A model generated the notes under the pieces. That model was not told the origin of the DNA and did not search any database. It saw only the letters and a program-made list of their open reading frames with translations. From Myxococcus sp. CA023 (GTDB lineage Bacteria > Myxococcota > Myxococcia > Myxococcales > Myxococcaceae), in contig NZ_JAAEAH010000007.1 in assembly GCF_010998615.1 (NCBI RefSeq), positions 1 through 64,000 of the forward strand: a DNA stretch of 64,000 bases, in the 5' to 3' direction. The first letter of the stretch is position 1, and every line of letters begins with the position of its first letter. Made by a program: the position numbers and the translations under genes. Of this stretch, positions 48,645 through 56,534 are shown in pieces.

Positions 48645-49508
48645 TCAGAGGTACGCGGGCCCGTCATTGCCCTGGCTGGACTCCGCGTCCTCTTCTTCCT
48701 CGTCGTCGATGACCGTGGCCACCGCGACCGCGGCCGCGCAGGGGGCCGCCACCTTGCGAGCGACCAGCCGGCTGCGGACCAGCACCGCCGACTCCACCAG
48801 CCCCAGCGCGAGATAGGCGCCGCAGCACGCCACCAGCACCCAGGCCGGGTGCAACTGCGTGGCGATCACCGTGCCGCCCACCACCACGAGCATGAAGGCC
48901 AGCGCGCTCTTCCGGTTGGGCCGCGTGTCCTTGAAGGTGCGGTAGCGCACCGTCGACACCATCAGCAGCGCCAGGCCCGCCACCGCCACCGCCATGGGCA
49001 CCACGGCGCTCTCGGCCAGGGGCTCCCCCTGCGTCGCCGCATGGTGGGAGATGATGACGGAGACCAGCATGCCGGCCGCCACGGGGATGGGCAGGCCCAC
49101 GAAGAAGCTGCCACCACCTCCGTGCGGGTTGCGCGCCGCCAGCACGTTGAAGCGCGCCAGACGCAATGCGCCACAGGCCGCGAAGGAGAACGCGATGAAC
49201 AGCCCCACGAAGCCCAGGGGCTCGAGCGCCCACTTGTACACCAGGAGAGAGGGCGCCGCTCCGAAGGAGATGACGTCCGCCAGACTGTCGAGCTGCACGC
49301 CGAAGTCGCTCTGCGTCTTCGTCAACCGGGCCACCCGACCATCGAAGCCGTCGAAGAACATGGCGAAGAAGATGGCCAGGGCCGCCTGGTACAGCTGCAC
49401 CGGTTCGGCGTCCCCCGTGCACAGGGTGATGGCGTAGAAGCCGCAGAAAATGGACGTGACGGTGAAGAGATTCGGCAGCACGAACATCAGTTTCCGCAAC
49501 TTCATCAT
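48645..49508 (-). CDS. pssA: CDP-diacylglycerol-serine O-phosphatidyltransferase
   Basis: 287 residues. The CDP-alcohol phosphotransferase signature D-G-x2-A-R-x8-G-x3-D-x3-D is present as DGRVARL ... SDFGVQLDSLAD. The N-terminus MKLRKLMFVLPNLFTVTSIF matches the PssA group that makes phosphatidylserine, precursor of phosphatidylethanolamine. About eight membrane helices; the C-terminus is unusually acidic (DDEEEEDAESS). Two adjacent ATGs make the start uncertain by one codon. Confidence 0.9.
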   Translation of the reverse strand: MMKLRKLMFVLPNLFTVTSIFCGFYAITLCTGDAEPVQLYQAALAIFFAMFFDGFDGRVARLTKTQSDFGVQLDSLADVISFGAAPSLLVYKWALEPLGFVGLFIAFSFAACGALRLARFNVLAARNPHGGGGSFFVGLPIPVAAGMLVSVIISHHAATQGEPLAESAVVPMAVAVAGLALLMVSTVRYRTFKDTRPNRKSALAFMLVVVGGTVIATQLHPAWVLVACCGAYLALGLVESAVLVRSRLVARKVAAPCAAAVAVATVIDDEEEEDAESSQGNDGPAYL

Positions 49509-49601
49509 TCCCTCGACTTCCTCTGATAGCCGTGACTTCCCGGCGGCAGGACGGCGGGTGAACCGACCTTAGCAGGGTTTTATTTTTGGGAAGGAGGATG
49601 C

Positions 49602-50765
49602 ATGGACGCTTCGCGGTGGGTGGTGTGGGTACTGGTCGCTGGCGTCGCACTCGTTCTGTGGAACGTCCTTTGGGTCGTGGCCGTGCGGCGATGGTACCGA
49701 CCCAGGGCGGAGTTGCCCCAGGTCCTCCGCGCCCGCTGCGAGGACGGATGGGAGCTGGTGATTCACGCGCGACGCGCGGCCGTGCGCCGGTTCGAGGAGC
49801 CCGTGCTGCTGTGCCACGGGCTCGCGGCGAACCGGTTCACCTTCGACTTCGAGCCCCCCTACTCCGTCGCGCACTACCTGGCCGAAGCGGGCTTCGACTG
49901 CTTCAGCGTCGAGTGGCGCGGCACCGGACACTCACGCCAGCCGCCTCGAGGTCGGAGGTACACGGACTTCACCATCGACGACCACATCCTCCAGGATGGA
50001 CCCGCGCTGTTGGAGCTGGCGTTGAAGGAGACGGGTGCGAAATGCGCCTTCTGGCTCGGCCATTCCCTGGGCGGGTTGGTGGGCTACGGCGTCGCACAAG
50101 GCCCGCACGGGGAGAAGCTTGCGGGGTTGCTCGCGCTGGGCGCTCCCGTGCACTTCAAGTCGGAGCCCTTCCTGCGCACGCTCATCTCCATGGGCGTCCG
50201 TGCCGCCTGGCCCGCACGCTTCCGCCAGGAGTGGATGAGCGCCAGCCTCGCGCCCTTCCTGGGCTACATCACCCTGCCCCTGTCGGACCTGCTGGTGAAC
50301 CCCGAGCACATCCCCCCGCGCATCCAGCGGCAGGTCTACGCGAACATGATGTCGTCGATGAGCCGCAAGGTGCTGCTTCAGTTCCAGGACTGGATTGAGC
50401 ACGACATGTTTCGCTCCTTCGACCGCACGAAGGACTGGCGCGCTGGCATCGCACAGCTCCAGCTTCCGCTGCTCGTCATGGGCGGCAGTTCGGACCGGCT
50501 GGCCACGCCGGCCAACGTGGAGTCGCAGTTCGCGCTCGCCACCGCGCCCGACCGCACGCTGCATATCTTCGGCACGGACCATGGCGACAAGATGAACTAC
50601 GGGCACGGGGACCTCATCTTCGGCACCGGCGCGCCGTCGGAGGTCTATCCCGTCATTCGCGAGTGGCTGGAGCGACATGCCTCCGCCCTGCCCGCCGCCA
50701 TCACCGACCCCGCTCCCGACCAGGTGGAAGAGGAGCCTCGCGAGCCGGAGCGCTCCGTCCCGTGA
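49602..50765 (+). CDS. Membrane-anchored alpha/beta hydrolase
   Basis: 387 residues. One N-terminal membrane helix (WVVWVLVAGVALVLWNVLWV) is followed by an alpha/beta-hydrolase fold. LLCHGLAANRFTFDF holds the oxyanion region, GHSLGGLVGYG the Ser nucleophile, and late GGSSDRLATP and GTDHGDKMNYGHGD likely supply Asp and His. Layout resembles lipases and PHA-synthase-like hydrolases. Divergent from pssA with a 93-base gap. Confidence 0.85.
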   Translation: MDASRWVVWVLVAGVALVLWNVLWVVAVRRWYRPRAELPQVLRARCEDGWELVIHARRAAVRRFEEPVLLCHGLAANRFTFDFEPPYSVAHYLAEAGFDCFSVEWRGTGHSRQPPRGRRYTDFTIDDHILQDGPALLELALKETGAKCAFWLGHSLGGLVGYGVAQGPHGEKLAGLLALGAPVHFKSEPFLRTLISMGVRAAWPARFRQEWMSASLAPFLGYITLPLSDLLVNPEHIPPRIQRQVYANMMSSMSRKVLLQFQDWIEHDMFRSFDRTKDWRAGIAQLQLPLLVMGGSSDRLATPANVESQFALATAPDRTLHIFGTDHGDKMNYGHGDLIFGTGAPSEVYPVIREWLERHASALPAAITDPAPDQVEEEPREPERSVP

Positions 50766-50805
50766 GCATCCAGCGGGATGGAGCAACCGTTGCGGTCGTG
50801 CCGGT

Positions 50806-52434
50806 TCACTTCGGACTGGCGTGGACACAGCGCGCCGACAGGCCTCGCGTGTCCTCGGAGCGGAATTTCTTCAGGTGCACCTGCGTGGCGCCCTCGCACT
50901 CCGCATGGACGAACCCCGTCTCCAGACCACTCGCGGAGAGGGATTCCACACGCAGCTCGCCGTTTCCCAGAGCGCCCAGCGCCGTCGCCGCCCCTTGAAT
51001 GTCCACGTTGGCGGCGTTCATGCGCGCCAGGGTGTCCGTCAGCAGGCCCACGTGCCCGCAGGTCTCCAGCTTCGCGCCCCGCAGTGACACGCGGGCATTC
51101 TGCGCCGCGAGGACACACGCACCCTGTGCATCGCGCACCACGACGCCCTCCACGTCCGCTTCGACCTGACGCAGGTGCAGGCCATCCCCGGTGACACCGT
51201 CCGCCGTGTGCACCCCGCGGATGTCCACGTCACGGAGCCGCAGCTTCCCACGCAGCGCCATCACCCCGTACTCGGCGGCGCCGTCCACCCGAACGCCCTG
51301 GACGTCCAGGTCCCCGCCCGAGAACTGAAGCCCGCCATAGGCGCCGCTGTCCCGCACCACGATGTCCCGGAGCCGGACGCGTGACATCAGCAGTCCCATA
51401 CCGGCCCGAATGGCTCGCACCGACGTGAAGCGGTGCACGTCGAGCCTGCGTGCTTGCATGGAGGACACGCCGTACTCGTGCCCCGTCACGGAGACCTCGT
51501 CCAGGATGAGGGTGCCGTCCATCACCGAGAAAGCCGCCGCCTGCCCACCTTCCGCGGTGGAGCGACGCACCTCGGCGTACGCACCGTCCACGCCGACCGC
51601 TGTCGCGGAACCCGTGAACTGGAGGTCCTCCAACGTGGCCCGCACGTCCGCGCCGCGCAGCCGCACGGCTCGGCGGTAGGGGCCGGTGAAGGTGCTCGCT
51701 CGGATGTGGGCCTCCACGATGGCTCCGGCATGTCTCGGGCCTTCCTGCTGCGCTCCAGCGCCCGTGGCGGCCTCGCTGTCGTGAGGCGAGTGCATGGATC
51801 CGTCCGTGTTCGACAGCACCTCGGGCTTGGACGAGGCGTCGCGCGGTGCCGATTGCTCGCCGCCCTCCGGAGACGGGGCCCGTCCACTTTCCAGCAGCAC
51901 CCCCACCATGGCCGCTGGCGCCGCTTCGAACCGGCTGTCCTCCACTTCCAGCCGCCCGGCCTCCACACGCACCGCTCCCGTCACCTGCCCGCTGAAGCCC
52001 ACTCGCGCCAGCCGGACATGGCCGCCGTCCGTGCTCTCCAATCCCCAAAGCCCACCCTGGACCACCAAATCCGACAGCTCCGCATCTTTACCCACCTGAA
52101 TGGCCGTGCGAGCAGCGCCCTCCGCTTGCAGCACCACCCCCGGCCCCTGCCCCTCCACCCGAACTCCGGGTGGGATCAGGAACGGCCCTGTGTAGCGCCC
52201 AGGAGCTACCCGCACGGTCAGGGCTCCGGGCCGCGCCAGTGCCTCGCCCAGCTGGCGCAGCGGGCGCTCACGCGAGCCGTCGCCAAGCTCCGCACCAGCC
52301 GCGTCCACCCAGAGGGTGCCGGGGGCCGGGGACGACGCGGCCGGTTGCGCCTCGCGATGCGAAGGGCTCCGACAGGCGCTGGCGAGCAGCAGGATCAAGG
52401 GCAGGGAGGTTCGAAAACGCACGCAAGCAAGCAT
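50806..52434 (-). CDS. Lipoprotein with predicted right-handed parallel beta-helix
   Basis: 542 residues. MLACVRFRTSLPLILLLASAC gives a lipoprotein signal with Cys21. A DUF1565-like opening (GSRERPLRQLGEALARPGAL) leads into many about-22-residue coils with short alternating hydrophobic strands (AELSDLVVQGGLWGLESTDG, GHVRLARVGFSGQVTGAVRV). These are characteristic of pectate-lyase-like beta-helices. No catalytic site recognised; more likely a surface-adhesive or structural protein than an enzyme. Convergent with the hydrolase gene. Confidence 0.8.
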   Translation of the reverse strand: MLACVRFRTSLPLILLLASACRSPSHREAQPAASSPAPGTLWVDAAGAELGDGSRERPLRQLGEALARPGALTVRVAPGRYTGPFLIPPGVRVEGQGPGVVLQAEGAARTAIQVGKDAELSDLVVQGGLWGLESTDGGHVRLARVGFSGQVTGAVRVEAGRLEVEDSRFEAAPAAMVGVLLESGRAPSPEGGEQSAPRDASSKPEVLSNTDGSMHSPHDSEAATGAGAQQEGPRHAGAIVEAHIRASTFTGPYRRAVRLRGADVRATLEDLQFTGSATAVGVDGAYAEVRRSTAEGGQAAAFSVMDGTLILDEVSVTGHEYGVSSMQARRLDVHRFTSVRAIRAGMGLLMSRVRLRDIVVRDSGAYGGLQFSGGDLDVQGVRVDGAAEYGVMALRGKLRLRDVDIRGVHTADGVTGDGLHLRQVEADVEGVVVRDAQGACVLAAQNARVSLRGAKLETCGHVGLLTDTLARMNAANVDIQGAATALGALGNGELRVESLSASGLETGFVHAECEGATQVHLKKFRSEDTRGLSARCVHASPK

Positions 52435-52747
52435 CCTAGCGCCTTCCCGCCGGGGCTCACGCGAACGCGATCAGCCCCCCTCCGTAAGCGATCAATATTC
52501 CAAAGACTTTCCTCAAAACACGATCACACACAGCTTTTTTCCAATTCACCACGGATGGGTCGCGATGATGTATCGGAAGCGACGCTCCACACTCTTCCTA
52601 CGCCCGGTATTTCAGAGGGCCAACTTTTCGTCTGGAGGCCGATTTTCCGGCTCCAAACCGCGGCCGGCATTGACAGGCAAAAGAGCGATTTGTTACCACC
52701 GGCCGGGTTAAAGCACTTCAAGGCCAGACAACGGACGGAGGGGCGTA
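52435..52747. other. 313-base intergenic region upstream of HU
   Basis: Noticeably AT-richer than the rest of the window, with A/T tracts (agctttttt, caatattcc) and a repeated gcgatca word. No gene seen on either strand. It contains the candidate HU promoter and could carry curvature or nucleoid-protein sites for HU autoregulation, and the promoter of the divergent beta-helix lipoprotein. Confidence 0.6.
52670..52699 (+). promoter_or_regulatory. Candidate sigma70-type promoter for HU gene
   Basis: Perfect -35 TTGACA followed after 18 bases by TACCAC (weak -10), 48 bases before the start codon. Confidence 0.45.
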
Positions 52748-53017
52748 ATGACCAAGGCAGAACTCGTCGAGGTGGTGGCGGCGCAGACACGTCTCACCAA
52801 GAAGTCGGCGGCGCAGATCCTCGACATCGTCTTCACCAATATCGGTAAGGCGGTGAAGAAGGACGCCCGCTTCAGCTACCCCGGCTTTGGAACCTGGTCG
52901 GTTCGGTCGCGCAAGGCTCGCAAGATTCGCAACCCCCAGACCAACGAGATGATGAAGCTCAAGGCGTCGAAGACGATCGGCTTCCGGCCCGCCAAGGAGC
53001 TGAAGAACTCCCTCTAA
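52748..53017 (+). CDS. hup: HU-family nucleoid DNA-binding protein
   Basis: 89 residues, the normal HU length. MTKAELVEVVAAQTRLTKKS is the helical dimerisation start; FGTWSVRSRKARKIRNPQT includes the beta-arm with R-N-P at its tip that intercalates DNA. It compacts and bends chromosomal DNA. Unlike some myxobacterial proteins in this window it carries no Lys/Ala tail. Followed by a strong hairpin terminator. Confidence 0.95.
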   Translation: MTKAELVEVVAAQTRLTKKSAAQILDIVFTNIGKAVKKDARFSYPGFGTWSVRSRKARKIRNPQTNEMMKLKASKTIGFRPAKELKNSL

Positions 53018-53039
53018 GCCATCGCTGAGGGATTTCGCG

Positions 53040-53071
53040 CAGGGGCGCTCACCCGAAAGGGGGCGCCCCTG
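53040..53071 (+). terminator. Terminator hairpin after HU
   Basis: CAGGGGCGC / GCGCCCCTG, 9-bp perfect arms around 14 bases, 22 bases after the HU stop and followed by a short T/G stretch. It also lies at the 3' end of the convergent peptidase gene. Confidence 0.65.
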
Positions 53072-53083
53072 TTGCATTGCGGG

Positions 53084-54046
53084 CTAGCGGCTTACGGGCC
53101 CACGGGCCACCGCCGGCACGGGCTCCGGAGGCGGCTCCGCGTCACCCAGCGCCTCCAGCGGGTCCATGGGCTGGCCGTCACGCCACAGCTCGAAGTGGAG
53201 GTGGACGCCGGTGGCCAGCCCTGTCTCCCCGGCCAGCCCCACGGCGTTGCCTCGCTCCAGCACCTCGCCAGGGTCCACCAGCACGCGGGACAGGTGGCTG
53301 TAGCGCGTCACCCAGCGCCCCTCATGCTGGACCTCCACCTGGAGGCCATGGTCGCCATTGTGGCCCGCACGCAGCACCACGCCCTTGTCCGCAGTGTAGA
53401 TGGGCTGGCCCTGCGTCGCGGCCAGGTCGACCCCCAGGTGGCGCCGGTGCACGCCTGTCACGGGGTGCCAGCGGTAGCCGAAGAGGCTGGTGACGGACAC
53501 CGGATCCACCGGCCAGGAGAAGCGCGGAAGCGCATCCTCGGCCGGCTCGGGCGGCTGCTCCAGGCGGCGCAGCTCGGCGGTGCGCAGCGCCAGTCGGCCC
53601 ACGCGCAACACCACCGCCTCGGCCAACGGGGCCGGCATGTCGCCATAGGTGAAGCCGTCCCGCTCCAGCTCGGCCTCCAGGACGCTCTGGGCCTGCAGCA
53701 AATCACCCGAGCCGACGCGCGGCGCCGCGGGACGCGACAGGAAGCCGTCCAATGCGAAGGTCACCTGCTCCCAATTCTCTACCTGGGCGGCGGGCATCGT
53801 CCCGCCTCGCGCCACCTGCTGACGAAGGCCCTGTGCTCGCGACGCGAAGGCGGCGAGCACGGCATGCAGCTCCGGAGCAGTCTCCGGCGCGGGCGGTCGC
53901 ACTCGGAGGGGCGCTGGTGATGCATCTGGCGCGCGCGACTGTGAAGCCGAGGTGGCGTAGAGCTCCTCGAAACTCATCTTCGGCTCCGCGCCTCGGGTAG
54001 CGCAGGCACAAGCTGTAGCGAAGGCGAGGAGGCTGAGGCGGCGCAC
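53084..54046 (-). CDS. M23 (LytM) family metallopeptidase
   Basis: 320 residues, GTG start. N-terminal signal (MRRLSLLAFATACACATRG) possibly lipoprotein-type. Helical region, then the LytM domain: FGYRWHPVTGVHRRHLGVDL holds the first zinc His and Asp, and TGVHLHFELW the H-x-H. All three zinc ligands are present, so it may be a true peptidoglycan endopeptidase rather than a degenerate activator. Located between HU and threonine aldolase. Confidence 0.87.
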   Translation of the reverse strand: MRRLSLLAFATACACATRGAEPKMSFEELYATSASQSRAPDASPAPLRVRPPAPETAPELHAVLAAFASRAQGLRQQVARGGTMPAAQVENWEQVTFALDGFLSRPAAPRVGSGDLLQAQSVLEAELERDGFTYGDMPAPLAEAVVLRVGRLALRTAELRRLEQPPEPAEDALPRFSWPVDPVSVTSLFGYRWHPVTGVHRRHLGVDLAATQGQPIYTADKGVVLRAGHNGDHGLQVEVQHEGRWVTRYSHLSRVLVDPGEVLERGNAVGLAGETGLATGVHLHFELWRDGQPMDPLEALGDAEPPPEPVPAVARGPVSR

Positions 54047-54147
54047 GGCGGTGCGAGCCTACCATGGCCCGCCCGGAGCGCTCCTTCCCCAACCCGTGTG
54101 CGCGCCCAGGGATGTCCACGGACGCGCGTTTCACCCCAAGACTGTGC

Positions 54148-55173
54148 TCACCCCACGGCGCGTCGGATGCGCTGCAGGGCTTCGTCGATGTCGGCAGCGG
54201 ACACATCCAGATGGGTGACGAGGCGCAGCGTCCGAGGAGCACCCGCGGGGTTCGTCAGGACCCCGTGCTGCTCCAGTCGCGCCACCATTTCCAGAGCGGA
54301 CCGGGAGAACTCCGCGAAGACCATGTTGGTCTCCACCCGCGAAGCGTCCACCTTCACGCCGGGCAACTCCGCCAGCCCTGCGGCCAGCCTGCGGGCGTTC
54401 GCATGGTCATCCGCCAGCCGCTCTACATGGTGCTCCAGTGCATGCAGCGCGGCCGCCGCCAGGATGCCTGCCTGCCGCATGCCACCGCCCAGCCGCTTGC
54501 GCAGCCGGCGCGCCTCGCGAATGACGTCCGCGCGCCCCGCCAGGGCCGAGCCCACCGGAGCGCCCAGGCCCTTCGAGAAACACACGGACGTCGTGTCCGT
54601 CAGCGCGGCCCAGGCGGACACCGGCACGCCCAGGGCGACACTGGCGTTGAAGAGCCTGGCTCCATCCAGGTGGACGGCCAGCCCCGCCTTGCGCGCCGCT
54701 TCCACGACGGCTCGGAAGCGCTCCACCGGCCATACCGAACCACCACCCCGGTTGTGCGTGTTCTCCAGCGACAGCAGGCGCGTGCGCGGATTGTGGATGT
54801 TGTCCTCGCGCACGGCCGCGCTCACGTCCTCCGGCGACAGCAGACCGCGCTGTCCTGGCAGCGGCTGCGGCTGCACGCCCCACAAGGCGGGCACCGCGCC
54901 CCCTTCGTAGTGAAGGATGTGGCTGCCTGCTTCGGTGAGCACCTCGTCGCCCGCCCGGCAATGCGCGCCGATGGCCAGCTGGTTGGCCTGCGTACCCGAA
55001 GGCACGAAGACGGCGGCCTCCAAGCCGAGCCGCTCGGCCACCCGTGCCTCCAGACGGAGCACAGTGGGGTCTTCGCCATAAACGTCATCCCCCACTTCGG
55101 CTTCGGCGATGGCGCGCCGCATGGCGGCCGTGGGCTGGGTGACGGTGTCGGAACGGAAGTCGATGCGCTTCAT
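54148..55173 (-). CDS. ltaE: Low-specificity L-threonine aldolase
   Basis: PLP enzyme cleaving threonine to glycine and acetaldehyde. [20 protein letters not shown] is the diagnostic start. [13 protein letters not shown] and [11 protein letters not shown] follow, and the PLP lysine lies in [15 protein letters not shown]. 341 residues. ATG 55173 has GGGGAG six bases upstream. Divergent from nth with a 68-base gap. Confidence 0.94.
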   Translation of the reverse strand: MKRIDFRSDTVTQPTAAMRRAIAEAEVGDDVYGEDPTVLRLEARVAERLGLEAAVFVPSGTQANQLAIGAHCRAGDEVLTEAGSHILHYEGGAVPALWGVQPQPLPGQRGLLSPEDVSAAVREDNIHNPRTRLLSLENTHNRGGGSVWPVERFRAVVEAARKAGLAVHLDGARLFNASVALGVPVSAWAALTDTTSVCFSKGLGAPVGSALAGRADVIREARRLRKRLGGGMRQAGILAAAALHALEHHVERLADDHANARRLAAGLAELPGVKVDASRVETNMVFAEFSRSALEMVARLEQHGVLTNPAGAPRTLRLVTHLDVSAADIDEALQRIRRAVG

Positions 55174-55241
55174 GAATCTCCCCGAATGGGTGCGTCCAAC
55201 CGGTGCTTGGGCTCGCAGCCGGTGTGACATACAACGGCGCC

Positions 55242-55958
55242 GTGCCTGGACGTGAGACGGTCGCGGAGAAGCGAAAGCGCGCGTTGCTGGTGATGGACCG
55301 CCTGGCTGCGGACATGCCGGATGCCCGCATCGAGCTGGACTATCGGACGCCCCTGGAGCTGCTGGTGGCCGTCATCCTCTCCGCGCAGTGCACGGACAAG
55401 CGCGTCAACATGGTGACGCCTGCCCTCTTCCAGCGCTTCTCCAACGCCCAGGCCTATGCGGAAGCAGAACCGTCGGACGTGGAGCCCTTCATCCGCACCT
55501 GCGGCTTGTACCGCGCCAAGGCGAAGAACATCGTCGCGGCCGCCCGGTCGCTGGTGCAGGAGCACGCCGGGCAGGTTCCCTTGAAGCGGGACGCGCTGGA
55601 GAAGCTACCAGGCGTGGGCCGCAAGACGGCGGGCGTGGTGTGCATCCACCTGGGAGGCGACGTGGCCTTCCCCGTGGACACGCATGTGAAGCGGCTCGCC
55701 TTCCGGCTCGGGTTCACCACGAAGGCGGACCCGGACAAGGTGGAAGCCGACATGCAGGCCGTGCTGCCGTCGGAGCGGTGGGCCCTGGGCCACCAGCTCC
55801 TGGTGTGGCACGGGCGGCGGACCTGCTTTGCCCGCTCGCCCGCGTGTGAGCGCTGCGTCGTCGCGGACCTGTGCCCGAAGAAGGGCGTGAAGGTCCAGAA
55901 GGACGCCAGCGCTACGGAGACGCCGGCGCGCTCACCTCGCGCTCGCGCGAAGTCTTGA
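55242..55958 (+). CDS. nth: Endonuclease III
   Basis: Base-excision-repair DNA glycosylase/AP lyase for oxidised pyrimidines. [10 protein letters not shown] holds the catalytic Lys, [12 protein letters not shown] is the helix-hairpin-helix, and VDTHVKR the catalytic Asp. The [4Fe-4S] loop C-x6-C-x2-C-x5-C is intact ([11 protein letters not shown]...C). From GTG 55242 it has 238 residues; an in-frame GTG 39 bases upstream is less likely. Its tail overlaps the convergent def gene by 47 bases. Confidence 0.94.
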   Translation: MPGRETVAEKRKRALLVMDRLAADMPDARIELDYRTPLELLVAVILSAQCTDKRVNMVTPALFQRFSNAQAYAEAEPSDVEPFIRTCGLYRAKAKNIVAAARSLVQEHAGQVPLKRDALEKLPGVGRKTAGVVCIHLGGDVAFPVDTHVKRLAFRLGFTTKADPDKVEADMQAVLPSERWALGHQLLVWHGRRTCFARSPACERCVVADLCPKKGVKVQKDASATETPARSPRARAKS

Positions 55959-56445
55959 GGCGCTTCATCCGCTTGCGGATGAACTCGCGCTTCAGGGACG
56001 AGATGTGGTCCACGAAGACGGTGCCGTTGAGGTGGTCCGTCTCGTGCTGCACCGCGATGGACAGCAGCCCGTCACAGCGCAGCGTCTGCTCCTGACCGTC
56101 CGGGTCCAGGAACTTCACGGTGACCACGGCGGCCCGGTCGACATCCGCGGCCTCGCCAGGGATGGACAGGCAACCCTCGTTGTAGGTCGTGTCGCCTTCC
56201 ATGGCGATGATCTCCGGATTGATCATCGCAATGGGCTTCAGCTCCGGCTGGCTGTGCGTGGTGTCCAGCACGATGACGCGCTGGAGCACGCCGATTTGCG
56301 GGGCGGCCAGGCCCACGCCTTCAGCGGAGTACATCGTTTCGAACATGTCCTTCACCAGCGTGCGGGTGGAGTCATCCACCTTCGCCACCGGCTTGGCCTT
56401 CTGCTTCAGGACAGGGTCGGGCCAGATGAGGATCTCGCGGACCAT
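55912..56445 (-). CDS. def: Peptide deformylase
   Basis: Removes the formyl group from nascent proteins. The three motifs are complete: GVGLAAPQIG, EGCLSIPG and QHETDHLNG (metal ligands Cys and two His, catalytic Glu). 177 residues from ATG 56445, which begins the conserved VREILIWPDPVLKQKA. Basic C-terminal tail, overlapping nth by 47 bases. Confidence 0.95.
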   Translation of the reverse strand: MVREILIWPDPVLKQKAKPVAKVDDSTRTLVKDMFETMYSAEGVGLAAPQIGVLQRVIVLDTTHSQPELKPIAMINPEIIAMEGDTTYNEGCLSIPGEAADVDRAAVVTVKFLDPDGQEQTLRCDGLLSIAVQHETDHLNGTVFVDHISSLKREFIRKRMKRLKTSREREVSAPASP

Positions 56446-56534
56446 GGACGCCGTCTTAATCTCACCGGAGCGGACGGGCAACCGCTCCGGGTGGGCCGCC
56501 CTGCACTCCCGGGAGGCCTTCCGTCCGACGGGCG

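Noticed and set aside
53084-54046. Degenerate LytM (EnvC/NlpD-like activator)
   Set aside because: The His, Asp and H-x-H zinc ligands are all present, so it was called as an active M23 peptidase.
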